From the NCBI RefSeq assembly GCF_021730395.1, contig NC_069371.1:51780001-51844000 (forward strand): a stretch of DNA of 64,000 bases, read 5' to 3'. This document shows, one piece after another, positions 13,193 to 26,700 of this stretch (position 1 is its first letter; every line of letters begins with the position of its first letter). The notes under the pieces were generated by a model. That model did not search any database. It was not told the origin of the DNA and was given only the letters and a program-made list of their open reading frames with translations. Made by a program: the position numbers and the translations under genes. The stretch is from Mercenaria mercenaria (lineage: Eukaryota; Mollusca; Bivalvia; Venerida; Veneridae).

Positions 13193-14559
13193 GTTAAGAA
13201 TAAAATGACATTTTCGTGCATTTAAACAAGTATAAACCACATTTTATTGCCTGCCTAGCTGGAAAAGACAAGTTTAACCGGATAGGAGATCGCTTTATCT
13301 TACCTTTTCCAAAGGTACTGACGTCATAATTTGAGTGAGATTATAATATCTGAAAATGTTTTAATAGAGTAACTACATGCAAAGGAAGTGATCCTAACAT
13401 GTGTGCCTGAGTATAGGAAGGTGTTTCTCAACCCTCGGGACAGCATGGATAATGAACCCTGTCTTACACTGGCAGTCATATGAGATCTTTATAGAGACTT
13501 CTTGCAAATACATGAATCGCGCTAACGATTCTTGGACGATTTGTAAAAATCCCAAGGTGGTTTATACCCGTCTAGACGCATAACAAATAGCATTCCATCC
13601 TTAAAGTTACATTTTAAAGTAGCTTGCTACAACAATGAACAGAAGTAAGTACTTTGCTCTCCGTGGCTGCCTTGCTGCCAAATGCTGTGACATTGTGTCA
13701 GCCAAAATACTAATATAAATTATGTATTGTCTTTAAAGACAAATTAGATAATTTACTGTCCAGGTTCAAAGTTTATTCTTTTTATACTGGAGCTTTCCAA
13801 TAGCCTTGAAGACACATTTTATAATCCTTGAAATTGATTATTAATACACAATGTAGATATAATTATATCGAAAATTATAGCCTAGATCTAACAGCATTTT
13901 TTTAATAATTCATTTAATTGGAATCGTTGTACTTTGATGTAATATACCGTTGAATATTCCAGTTATATTTATCAAGTTATTCCGTAACTTCATTAACCGT
14001 TAATAATCATTCTAGTTTCCATGATTACCAGTTTCAGTAGGAGTTTCCGTTCAAACTGCTTATCGCTAAATTTCTACGACGTCAATTAAGATGTCAATTT
14101 ACTGAGAGTTTACAGGGAAAAAGGTATATGAATACACGTACAGACGAAATCATCTTCAGATATTACATTTGCAACCAAATCTCTTATTCAATAAGGTAAG
14201 ATACAGAATAGTCCATGGGATTAATCAAATTACTTAAATTATTGAATTTCTTAATTGATAAATGCTTTTAAAAAAAACACTCTAGAGTCTAAAGAATTTC
14301 GTTGTTTGAGTGTCTGAAAAGTACTTTTTAGGAAAAAAGGAAATTCTAAGTTGTTTGCATCATGTCCTACTGCTGTAAAGCCGTCGTGAAAACATCTGTT
14401 AAACACTTATTTTGATCGGTGAAAAAATTCTAGCGAAATTCTAGGTAAGTTTAAAATTAATAAATACAAGGTGTCTTAAGTTAATACATACGATTTTTCT
14501 ATTCTGTATACCACTTTACCACATAATTTGATAAATGACAACTAACTGTCCCAATTCAA
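13193..14559. other. Intergenic, no gene or repeat recognised
   Basis: AT-rich with short chance open frames only. Confidence 0.45.
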
Positions 14560-16090
14560 AAGACTTTTGCCAGGGAGAAGGCAATATTTCTCGCTGGCAA
14601 TTTCGATAAAGCTTTTTTTACTAGTTGCATTGTTAAAATTACTATGTGGACCAGTGACAAACTTTGTAAAGCTTCCTTTTCTACTGAACAATATTCACGC
14701 AAGGTTTGGGAATGGGGTTTTTGGACAAGGAATGGATATTCACATGGGAATAAATTGTGGACCCCTTGTCACAGATATGTTTTATATTGGTTTAAAAATA
14801 TTTTACTTTGACTGAGCTTCTCTCCAGATACGCAGGCAGACATTATTACTGCATTTAAAAATACATCACTCTTATGGATAACATCTTTTTTTTTTTGGTG
14901 GGGGAGGGAGGGGGTTGTTGTTGTTGTTTGTTTTTGTTTTTGTTTTTTAGCTCCAGTTAAATAAAATTCGGATACTTCTATTTTTAGATTTAGATATCTC
15001 TTTTCATGAAAATATTATACATACCCAAACTGACGGTAAGAGGGATGATTTTCATTTTGTAATACCACAGTCACACATACGGCGCAAATAGCTACGTCGA
15101 GCTACGGATAGAAACGTAGTAACCCGTATCGATCCGTACCTGAGCCGTACGAATTGGTACGAACTGATACGGCTTACTACATTAAGGTACGTCTCAGGTA
15201 CGTTTCAATACAGGTCGATACGGATTACTACGTTTTTATCCGTGGCTAGACGTAGCTTTCCGCGCCGTATGTGTGACTGGGGTATTATTGAAACTTGCCA
15301 CGGTTTGAATAGGGATTTACCCAAGGCAACATCTTATGTGATATATATTTCGCATTTAATTCGTTTTGCCAAAGCATGTAGTAATGTTGAGGATTTATTA
15401 ACGTAATCTATTTTTACATATAAGCCTCTTCAGCAACGGTACCGTTGTTATAAACTACGTATATGCATTGCTAAATTCAACGTTGGTTTTAAAATTTAAT
15501 AGTAATTTAAAGACACTTCTGCGAGAAAGTTTATCAAAACCCGATTGTTATTGGGATGTGGTTTACAAATTTCGTAAGATTATGGGTCATGGCAATTTTT
15601 CAGTTGTACTTGGTAAAGTATTACAACGTTTTATTGAAAGAGCTTTTAACCCAACTGTTTTGACATACACCGCGTGTTTGATGTTTAGCACTTTTACAGC
15701 TGGACGGTACGATATTTCCTCTTTGATTGTGTCTGACGGAACAGGCGAAGAACTATATAATAAGCTTTATAATAAGTAGTTCATAAATCCGACGGGGACT
15801 AAACTTCTTTTGATATCTGTCTTCTGGCTGTTTCGTCGGGCCCTAAAGGGTGTTTCTCTTGATGCTTTGTCATCTGTAAATGCATTGAGTACATGCGTTC
15901 TTCAGCTTTCTTTTTATATAAATTTACAAGAGCATTTCTGTGTTGTACATAACATGTCTTCTGTTACCATTCGTGTGTTAGGGATTCCCCTTGCAAGGAT
16001 AAATTTTATTTACATTGTCTTGTGACATGGAACATTGTGGGGGTGAGAGTGTGGTTAGATGCACCATAATCCGGTTAAAGCTCCCAAGTG

Positions 16091-16100
<10 letters not shown>
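14560..16100 (+). mobile_element. Reverse-transcriptase element remnant, family unassigned, with a MITE inserted
   Basis: 14710-14810 reads GQGMDIHMGINCGPLVTDMF, matching the IPMGTNCAPLLADLF motif of a reverse-transcriptase family I know from molluscan and cnidarian genomes. After the MITE at 15062-15286 comes ATSYVIYISHLIRFAKAC, and 15530-15600 gives DVVYKFRKIMGH, both C-terminal parts of the same family. It is a fossil with several breaks. Downstream of ~15780 nothing is recognised. Confidence 0.6.
15062..15286. mobile_element. Palindromic MITE, copy 1
   Basis: About 225 bp, nearly one long inverted repeat. Ends read ATACCACAGTCACACATACG and, reversed, ATACCCCAGTCACACATACG. Interior words such as CGTACCTGAG, CTACGTTTTTATCCG and TACGG pair across the middle. 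A second copy is at 33441-33665. It is inserted in the RT element remnant. Confidence 0.9.
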
Positions 16101-16122
<22 letters not shown>

Positions 16123-16150
16123 TGTGTGCGTGCGTCCGTCCGTCCGTCCG
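16089..16150. repeat. (GTGC)n/(GTCC)n microsatellite
   Basis: TGCGTGCGTGCG run passing into GTCCGTCCGTCCG. Confidence 0.9.
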
Positions 16151-16199
16151 CCCATGTGCTGTGAGCTGCGGGTCTGGTGAAGCTGTGTTTTGATATACT

Positions 16200-16552
16200 A
16201 TCATTTATAACTTAACAATACAAAAGGGTCAATTTAAAACTTTAGGACAAAATGCTTGAATTTGGCCCGAAAATTACCCTAAAGGGAAATCATTTGGAAA
16301 CTTGTAAGAATGTCTTTATTGGTATTTTTACGTACAGAGGAAATCTACTATGTAGATTGTAATGAAATGTTTCACAATTGGAAAAAAATCTTATTTTCTT
16401 CGTGTGGGCAAATAAAATATGTTTATGCAAGATGCTTATTTTCAGACATTTTTCCGAGTTAAAAAAATGTATCCAAAAGTGCAAACTGATTTTGGGTAAC
16501 ATTATTTAAAATCATTTCATATGTCAATTTTTTTTTATACAATCCTACATTG

Positions 16553-16597
<45 letters not shown>

Positions 16598-17542
16598 CAT
16601 TTTTTTTAGTTAATATCGACTTTATTTTTCACTGGTAAGGAACTACACGTGAAAGAATAAGAATGGTAAATAATCAAAAATGCTATCAAAAATACAAATT
16701 TCAAAAAAAAGATGCAGATGTACATAAATATCTGCAAGAATGAAAATTTATATGGTCTAATCGCTCCATCGTTTCAAGATGTAAAAGCAATGTAGAAACC
16801 TCACAAAACTATTTAATACTATTTCGCAATAGATATAGTGATGTCATGACAATTAGACGTTATGATGATATGCACGTAACGTTGAATAAAATCATCGAAA
16901 ATACATGAAATAAAAAAAAAATGGTTTGTTTTACATGTTAATTCAATTATATCTTTCACCCATAAATTTTCGATTTTAAATCTTCTCTTAAGGCTTCGCA
17001 ATTCGTGAAAATATTGCATCTAATATTCAGTCCACGAAATATATATATTAGTCTTGCACTAAAACCAATGTCAGCTGTCTACCTAGTAAAATCATCATGA
17101 AATGAGATATTGATTTATACGTAGAAGTCACGTCACGTTATAATTGTGACTTCCAATGCGCAGTAAAACTTCATTAAGCGCACACTTAAAAGAAGAAGTA
17201 TCTACATTATATCTATAATTGTCTGATCGAAAGTTGCCTGCTGGCTCAAGGGACGTTTTTATTTGATTGCAGTCAACGTTTCAAATGAGCATATATAGTT
17301 TCACTTTCTTTAATCTTTCTGAACATAATGTGCAAACAATTTAACATTTGAATAATTTGGAAATTCAAACTGCGTTGGAATCTTACATAATCAAAATAAC
17401 ATCATTTGATATTTTTAAAACGACAGTTAATTGAAATTATGCAAATAAATTAATTATCAAAAAGGTATTACCAATTATGCATGAGAACTACGATTTCTAA
17501 AATAAAATTATTTCTACTTTGATTTTTTTTTAAAAAAAAACA
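16200..17542. other. Upstream region of copy A with a poly-T tract
   Basis: A run of about 41 T at 16557-16597. Otherwise AT-rich; it should include the copy A promoter and 5' UTR, but no element is convincing. Confidence 0.45.
17286..17310 (+). promoter_or_regulatory. Possible core promoter of copy A (weak)
   Basis: An ATATATA box followed by GTTTCACTTTC lies ~250 bp before the ATG. Copy B has a similar TTATATAC box and CAGTTTCATTTT ~120 bp before its ATG, which is the only reason to note it. In AT-rich DNA this is weak. Confidence 0.2.
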
Positions 17543-17779
17543 ATGCAATTGATTTTAGTTTTACTGAAACTAATTTTTCTGGAAGAAATGGCAATGAGTT
17601 TTGGAACAAGGGCTGATACTCGAATTCTAAGATTACTAGGATTACTTCCCTTGAATGGTGAAAGCTGGAATGGTGGTCGATCCTGTTTGCCGGCCGTGCA
17701 GATGGCGCTCGAAGATGTAAATGCTCAGAGCAACATCCTGCAAGACTACAATTTGACTTTTAAATATGTAGACACAGAG
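17543..17779 (+). CDS. Copy A exon 1: signal peptide and start of flytrap lobe 1
   Basis: Residues 1-79, ending phase 0 at GAG|GTATGT. The ATG at 17543 starts a hydrophobic leader (MQLILVLLKLIFL) followed by RILRLLGLLPLNG, the usual first strand of GABA-B flytraps, and by CLPAVQMALEDVN. No better upstream in-frame start was seen. Confidence 0.88.
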
Positions 17780-20700
17780 GTATGTATACACATTACAAAC
17801 ACGTACTTTTTGGTTGGTAATTAGCCCAATGTTAGTCAGAAAATGTAGCATTAAGAAATGATTTACACATTACCTTTTTCAGATCAAGATTTCGACTGCA
17901 CTACGCCGCTGCTTTTATTCTGGTAACTGGGCGTTTTAACGTTTGTGTTTACTTCTATTTGGTCGTTTCGATTTCTTATTCTACATCTGACGACTGATTA
18001 TACTGTGTATCAAACTAAGTAACTCCTAATAATTAGGACATGTGTATTTCTTTTAATTAGGACTCGGTAACTTCTGTTAGTATCACTAAAAAGGACTTTA
18101 TAGGTTTTCTAAATAAGACTTACTAACTCCTTATCTGCTAATATAGATGTTACCCGATCTGGCCGTTCCAAAGCGGTGCCACACTGTGTTCCCTTATTTG
18201 CTTCTTTTGCTCTCGTTGAATGTAGGTTTTGCTTTGTCGATATAATATTATTTGCGGGTACATTTTAGTAATGTGTACATCACATCCATAAATACAAATA
18301 TGTGTAGGGATACGATTTTAAAACATGACTTATCCATTGTATATCGGACGGAAAAAAAACTAAAACTTTTTCAAAAAATCGCCGTTATCGTCAAACCAGG
18401 TTGTAAGATTGGCTTAATAGGTGTGATGTTTTAGTGCAAAATATCCAGTAAATAAACAGGACTCGAGCTCCTGCTAAAAAATCGAACCAAGCAGCGCACT
18501 GAACCATGGATAAACACAGAAATATTTCAAAGTATTACGGAACGTGACGAAGCAATTTATTGTTACAAATAAAGAAAAGTCTGACATTAACAATGAAAAT
18601 TTCAACAAACTGAGAAATAAAACACAATCTATTATTCACAAAGCTAAACAGACTGTTTTACACACACTCTTGAAGAAAATAAAAATGATTCAAAACCTTT
18701 ACGGAATCATTTTTAGGGGGTTGGTATGTCTACTAAGAAAAATAAATCCTCTTCCTGCCCGAGTATAGGCCTTAAGATTGATTATGGTTAATTATGGTTT
18801 GATAAAATGAAAGTAGCTGAAAAGTTCAATAATATTTATACTATTGATCTCCAAATTTGGGCTAAAATGATCTTTCTTTAAAACTGAAGTTTGCTCATAT
18901 CATGAACATGAGTTTTTATTTCTAAACTGTCTTAAAATGCCAAATCAAGAAGAAGAAAAAACATGCCCGGGTATCGAACACGGACCGCCGCGGCAATAAA
19001 AATTTTCCTGCATTCTTGACTAATGCCCAAAGGAAGAATACGCATTTAAGGGCCGTTAAGTATAAAGCTCTATTATTAAGGCAGTTTACCTCTGGTACCC
19101 CGTTACAAACGCTTTTCAATCTAGAAAAAAATAATAAGAACTACTAAGTCTTTGGTGTTTCCATAACATTTAATCTGTCAGTAGTTGTAAAGCCTTCTTA
19201 AGAAATATAGCAATATTTTTCGGATATCTTAAGATTTCCTTTTTTGTTCTCGTACGATTTTGGGGTCAGTGCCTTTAAGACTTTGGTAAACATTTTATTT
19301 TAATTTTTATGCTACCAAAGGTGTATCCGAGGATGGCTTTTTTTCTCTTCTAATAGAAAAAAGTGCTTAGAATTTGAATAAACTTAACATTAATAAAAGT
19401 ACTTGTTTGGATGGCATCCCTACTTGAGTTATTGTAGACAGTTCTCCTTTAATTGTGCTGGTCCATTAACACGTGCTGTTCCCGATGACTTTAAGTCAGC
19501 ACGTGATGTTCCACTGTGTAAGTAAAATGATACAAAAGTTGGAGACAATCGACAAGTATCTATTTTAAGTGTTCTCTCTAAAATATTTGAAAGGGCGGTT
19601 TATGATAAAGTTGAATCTTACCTTAAAAGTTTGGAAAGAAGTCCTTTTCTTATAAAGGATGCAGCCTTTGGGACGGCCTTTCTACAAGTCTCAGGAACAA
19701 GACCCGGCTAAATACATTTAAAACTCAGATGAAACTCTACTTGTTTGGTGCCATGTAGACCATCTAGTATTTTTTTATCTCATTTTGCCTCTCTATGTCA
19801 ATCACTTATTAAAACAGGACAACAATAGAAATAAGTGGGTTCCTCTATTGTGTTATCTTGGCATGAGTGCGTTTGACATGGTCCTACTTATCATTTAATC
19901 TATTTATTTGACCAACTATAATTTGTATCATTTGTAAACATTGTGCTTCGTGAAAAAAAAAGAATTTCATTGCTTCTATTGGTTTCACCTGTCTGTGATA
20001 TACAATGTAAAACGTCATATATTCCGAAATAAATTATCATTTTTCTAAGCTTATAAATTGTGTACTAAGGTAGTTTCTTATAGTGTACTTCAGGGATGGC
20101 TATATTCCGGATGTTTGAATCTTTGAATGTGGATCCGCCCTATGTTATGGTTCTTGGTGGAATGTGCTCGGTTGCATCAGAGGCAACGGCTGAAGTAACA
20201 TACCTTTGGAACCTTACTCAGGTTTGATACTCTCTCAGACGATCATGATTTTAAAAAATTATATCTTTCGCCTACAACGAGGAAACATTGACTTCAGATA
20301 GCTATTTACCGTATAAACATATCTAAATTTATGCAATATATCATGTATGAAGTTGGGACCATGTGTTTTTAGATTTAGATGTTACTTAATTTAGTAACTT
20401 GTTTCCACTTACGTTAAGTAAAATCATTATACTGACTTGTTTCATTTAAACGACCCCGTCATGGCATCACTCCCCGAAGGCGAAACAAGATATATCAAAT
20501 ACCAGCTTCCCCGTTCGGTCGGAAAGCAACAATAGCTGACATTTTCTTCTTTTGACATAATAAGTTGAATAATTCAAAATGGCATTTTTTTCAATTAGTT
20601 TTCATGTGGATCATCCTCCCCGGTTTTGTCAGATCGCAAGAGATTTCCGAGATTTTTCCGGATAACCTTACCCGACCAAAAGCATAAGACAGCAAGAATA

Positions 20701-23700
20701 GATTTGATGAGAGCATTTGATTGGAAGAAAGTGGCAACTATCAACCAAGCGTTGGAATTCTTTTCAGCGGTATGTTTTTCTTTTTTAAGCGAAATATTGT
20801 TAAACCTTTCAAACGGATAAATTGAAATATCAAACGTCATTGAGAATACTTAAACAGTGTTTTTCTGAAATGAGTTTTTGACTTTGTTATCTGTTGTTTA
20901 AGTCAACAAGAAAGGTGTATTTTATGGGGTTTCGTTTCACATTCCAAACATTCATCAAGCCTTACTGGTATTCATCAAAATATGTTATATATAAAATAAA
21001 CAATCCTCTGAGAGCTGTCGCACATAGCCAAGACTAATTTATCCTGTGTCCATAAATGAAAACATAAAGAAAAGTAGGAGTCATGTATATTCGACCTCTA
21101 AAGTTTGGGTATGAACATGTGTGTAATAAGTTTTGTTTAATATATTTCTATAAATGCAAAAATAATCTGCCTGACAATGCTACCAAAATATTAAGTATTA
21201 GTCCACAGTAAAAACAACAACAGAAACTGACTTATATAAAAGATGAAAATGTCACAATGGTTTGATAGTGTTATACTTATTGTTATGCAAATCAAAGGTT
21301 TTTGTCCTAAAAATCCATATTAGTTCAAAATTAAGTAAACTGTTGTGATAAATCAATGCCTTTATATTTTTCATGTTAAACTTTATTGTTTCATATTTAA
21401 GCAAATAAGATAGATAATATATATTTTTGCTTCATTTTAGGTAATAGATGATTTTGTACGTGAAGTCCAAAATACTGAAATAACCGTAATATCACAAGAG
21501 ATATTTGAAAATGACCCTCTTACAAGAGTAAAGAATCTAAAGGTAACTGTGGTAGTCATATAATGGGGCATAACTAGAGATTAGTGTATACGAAATTATT
21601 TGCTTATTTGAATAATTATAGAAAGCGGTTCCTGTACTTACGTCATATGAAAGGCATGTTCGTGACGTCAGTGGGGTTTGTACCACGAACTCCGGATTGA
21701 GCGGCTGACATCTTAACCACTTGACCACCGCTTCCCCTGAAACCTTTGACGTCACAGTAATCAATATTTTTCTTTTAAACAAAACTGTTAAAATAATTTG
21801 AATTTTAGTTGATATTATAAAAGTAGTGCTATGAATTGGTCTTTTTTTTTCTTAAACTATGCATGACTTTACCATTATGTCTTCGCTGCTGGAAATTAAG
21901 GTGTTTTTGGCTACGCATACGAATCAATGTGACTTTTTATTGTTCATCATGTGACTTCAAACGTTTACAGCAAAAAACAATCATACTTAAAGTTGATAAA
22001 GAACGCCAATGGTCGGTATTTTTCTGCATTACGATTTTTAACCTTTTTTGCCTTTATATTTGAAATCAGAAGTCAGAATTTATTAATTTGTGTACCATTT
22101 CAGCATTGAACGTTAGTATAATTGTTTTTCTACTTCCGTGTTTGGTGGCGTTTCAAAGTTGTTCTAGAAACCAATCCTGTCGTTCCATTTCTTATAAGTT
22201 TATTCTGTTAAATTAATATTACTCCAGTTCCTTTAATATTTTCTCTGTATTTCTCTGATTTCAATATCTCGACTTCCGACTTCAGGGAATGCTCTTATCG
22301 CTAATTCATCCCCGTTTTACAAACATGTATTACTGACCCGATCACGCCACAGGGGTAGAATACAATTGGTTTTAACGTATGGCAATAAGTAAAGAAAGAT
22401 TATCTTTTATGGAAGTTTTCGTTCATTAGCAGAAATTAGCAGAAGCAATATATTGTTATTATCAGATAACAGTTATCTTAAAATGAAGCTGGGAGGTCAA
22501 TGCAATTAAGTTAGCATTACTTTACATCAAGCACGTTCATAAAGTGTACTCTTATAAAGAATTAAAATGTGGTAGCCATTTTGTCAAAATTGAAAGATTG
22601 AATGTTACAGTATTTAAACAAAAGATTGAATGTTACAGTAAACACAGGGTTGGATACAGGATATTGGGTAAGGGGTCGTGGACATTTGGTTCTTTTTTTG
22701 TGTGAAATGTAAGGAGACGCGAAATGTTGAATGTTTTGCTCTGTTAGCTAAATGATACTAATGAAGAAATCCGAGCGAAGCGACCTGAAAATTTAATGCA
22801 TTTAATTTTCATTTGCTTCTCCCTGAATAATGATGATTATTTTTAGGTTTAACGTAGCACTAGCAAAGATATATATCATGTGGAGAACTTTCTTGATGGT
22901 TGAGGAAGAGCCCATGATGAGAGCGGGTATCTAGGTAGAACCATTGCCCCTCTGGAAGCCAGATGGATGGTTTCCTTATAAGAGAGAATTCTACACCCCT
23001 AACGAGGTTTCGAATCCACAACAGTGAGGGGGGAGTAATTTAAAGTCAGCGGCCTCAACAACTCGGCCTAGGAAGTCCAAGTTCATTTTACTTTATCCGG
23101 TTGTATGTCCACTTTCCCGTCTGTATGGCTGTTCGTCTGTCAGCTCTACCATAACATCAAAAATATAAGATATGTTTTATGACAACCTGTTCATAGATAG
23201 AAATAATTTCGTAGAATATTGTTATTTTGTACTTGTATGCATGTTCGTCTTCGTCCAATCCTATGTCCATCCGCCCGCCCGCGAGCCTGCTAGGTATTCA
23301 GTCAGTCAGCAATATGAAAAAACAATTATGCATATAGTTTTCACTAATTTGCCATATCTAAACGTCTGGTGTTACAGCAAAAAAACTTATTCAGACTTTT
23401 ATTTCTCGGCAATAGTCTTGTTGATTACTGCCAGGCTAAGATTTCATATCATCTAAGCAGATTCAATACTTCCAAAACCTTGCATTGTAATTAGACAATT
23501 AAAGGTAGTGGACCCCTAATAAGAATCGAGATTGCCGATTGTCATCACGGGTTCACTACCTTAAAAGTTGCATACAGAACCTTGTGAAATAGTTCCTTTT
23601 TCAGAGCCGAGATGCTAGGATTATTATAGTCGCTGCATACGAAGACAAGGCAAGGGCTGTGATTTGCGCGGTAAGAATTAGACCTATCAGCATCATACTT

Positions 23701-26700
23701 GTACCTTACATTTATTCTATTGTGGTATTTTGTAACTTCTGTATAATTGTGTTATCAATCATCATTTGAAACTTCGGTTCCTTTGATGTGAAAAGATGTT
23801 TTTATGTTTCCATTCTGAGAGTGAGAAAGTTGGTTTTCACTGGTGATGTCTCTATGCTGATACATTTATTGAATTTTGCTTAATATGTCCAATTCTCCGC
23901 GGATATCCAATGCTCTCTGGCTATATCTATGGGGGCTGTGTGATGATTGGTTTCGGTTGGTTATTTTTAAAATCTTAGGCTAAGTATGTTTCTATGCTAA
24001 GAGTTTGTGTGGGAATTTAGCCAGAGCAACAAGAATAGCCAGTGTAGCCAGAAATCAACCCTAACGCTAACCCTGGCTACACTGGCTACTCTGACTGCTC
24101 TGGCTGATAAAATGCTCAGCAATAGTTCAATATGAAAAGACACTCGTGTAATATCTTGTATGAATGCTGAGAGTGTGATAATTGGTTTTCACTGGTTACT
24201 TTGGTAACGGGTAAGAAAATTGTTAAATCGGTATATATTAATGATGAAAGATCATTTTTAACAAATATATATGCATCGGGGGGAAATATTGAGGCTGGCA
24301 GCAGATAAAAACTACAAACTTTCGCGTTTCGAGGGTAACTTGTTTTACGAATAATAAACTTCGCTGCAGGAATTGCTAACTTAAATAGCGCGAAGCCATA
24401 TCTAGGTAAAGTTTACATTTTGACCATTACGGACGTATATGCTTAAGGTGGAATAAAAGGTTTACGCTGGTAATGCCAAGTGCTTGCAGAATGTACATAG
24501 ACTTCGGGTGAAATGACAGGATTTTGCTGATTATGCACAAGGCTCTCTGGATATATCAGTGCTGACTGCATGATTACTTTCTCGCGTGTTATGTCCAATG
24601 CGCCTGTGATGATTCTCTCCAATGCTCTCTGAATGTATCTATTCTGACTGTGTGATGACTGGTTTCCGCGTGCTATGTCAAATGTTCTCTAGCTGTATTT
24701 ACGCTGACTGTGTGATGACTGGTTTCCGCGTGTTATGTCAAAGGCTGTCTGGATGTATCTATGCTGACTGCATGATAATTACTTTTTCATGTGTTATGTC
24801 CAGTGCTGTCTGTAATGGTTAACTCCAATGCTCTCTGAATGTATCTATACCGGCTGTGTGAAGAATGAATTCCACGTGTTATGTCAAATGTGCTCTAGCT
24901 GTATTTATGCTGACTGTGTCATGACTGGTTTCCGCGTGTTATGTCAAATGCTGTCTGGATGTATCTATGCCTCCTGCATGATAATTACTTTTTCATGTGT
25001 TATGTCCAGTGCTCTCTGTAATGGTTATCTCCAATGCTCTCTGAATGTACCTATACTGACTGTGTGAAGACTGGTTTCCGCGTGTTATGTCCAATGCTGT
25101 CTGGATGTATCTATGCTGACTGCATGATAATTACTTTTTCATGTGTTATGTCCAGTGCTCTCTGTAATAGTAATCTCCAAAGCTCTCTAAATGTATCTAT
25201 ACTGACTGTGTGAAGAATGGTTTCCGCGTGTTATGTCAAATGTGCTCTAGCTGTATTTATGCTGACTGTGTCATGACTGGTTTCCGCGTGTTATGTCAAA
25301 TGCTGTCTGGATGTATCTATGCTGACTGCATGATAATTACTTTTTCATGTGTTATCTCCAATGCTCTCTGAATGTACCTATACTGACTGTGTGAAGACTG
25401 GTTTCCGCGTGTTATGTCCAATGCTGTCTGGATGTATCTATGCTGACTGCATGATAATTACTTTTTCATGTGTTATGTCCAGTGCTCTCTGTAATAGTAA
25501 TCTCCAAAGCTCTCTAAATGTATCTATACTGACTGTGTGAAGAATGAATTCCGCGTGTTATGTCAAATGTGCTCTAGCTGTATTTATGCTGACTGTGTTA
25601 TGACTGGTTTCCGCGTGTTATGTCAAATGCTGTCTTTCTATGTCGACTGTGAAATTACATTTTACGTGTTATGCTCAGAGCTTTCTGTAAGTAACTGTAC
25701 TGACTGTGTGATAATTTTTCGCGTTTTATGTCCTGTGCTCTCTAAATGTATCTATGCTGACTGTGTGATGATTGCTTTTGCTTGTATGTCCAGTGCTATT
25801 TGAATGAATTATTCTATTTTGACTCTATAGTGATCGGTTTTCGCTTATTATATTCAAAGCTTTATGAATGAATCTAGGAGGAAAGAATAGTGATTTGTTT
25901 TTTGCTTATGATAATCATAGATAATTTCAAACCACCATCGTAATTTTCATCCACCAACACAAAAATTTGGTATTTTACGTCGGCAGTCTGGAAATCTCCA
26001 GACTCTCCCAAATGTTTTGGTATATCTTACATATTTTTGTCATGTCACTATTTTACGAAGCTTTTTTATTGAAACCATGTTTTACAGGCGTATAAAGTTG
26101 GATTGTATGGGCCGAAAATTGTCTGGATCTTTTTTGGATGGTATTCCCAAACATTTTGGCGGAATAATCTTCAAGGATTTGACTGTGGGGAAGAAGAAAT
26201 GAGTGCGGTTGTGGACGGTTCTTTCATTACTGAAGAAGCATATAAAAACCCAAAAGAAGAAAGAGGAATAGCGAACATGACTGGTATCTTAGCTACATTT
26301 GGATATATTTATATATTCACGTAAAATTAAAGGCACTGACCTCCAGATTTTGACTAAAAAATGATTTTTCTTTCAAATCGAAGTTTGGTATTATTATGAA
26401 CATTAGAATATGAGTTTTTGTTTTTGAACTATTTTAAAAATGCCAAATCAAGAAAATAAGATGACCGCGTCAGGAATCGAACCCGGACCGCCGCGGCAAT
26501 AAAGAAGTTTTCAGCTGTCGTTACCAATACCGCTATTATTGAAATATCATTTTGTTTACATTGTTTGTTTTCGAATATCGGTATTTAAAACAATTGACAA
26601 AAAATTGATGCATTGCAAAAGTTATAAAGTTATTCGGACACATCAACAATTGCTTTAAAAGTTCATGTATTATTTCTGTATCCTTTCAGCAAGTGAGTTT

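Noticed and set aside
20094-20095. Nearer AG as the acceptor of copy A exon 2
   Set aside because: It breaks the frame. The upstream AG at 20082-20083 keeps phase 0, gives the conserved Cys and matches copy B in length.
24622-25803. Cys-rich repeated open frames that look like small secreted proteins
   Set aside because: They are frames through the ~60-bp minisatellite in copy A intron 5. Frames break at unit length changes, and there is no signal peptide.
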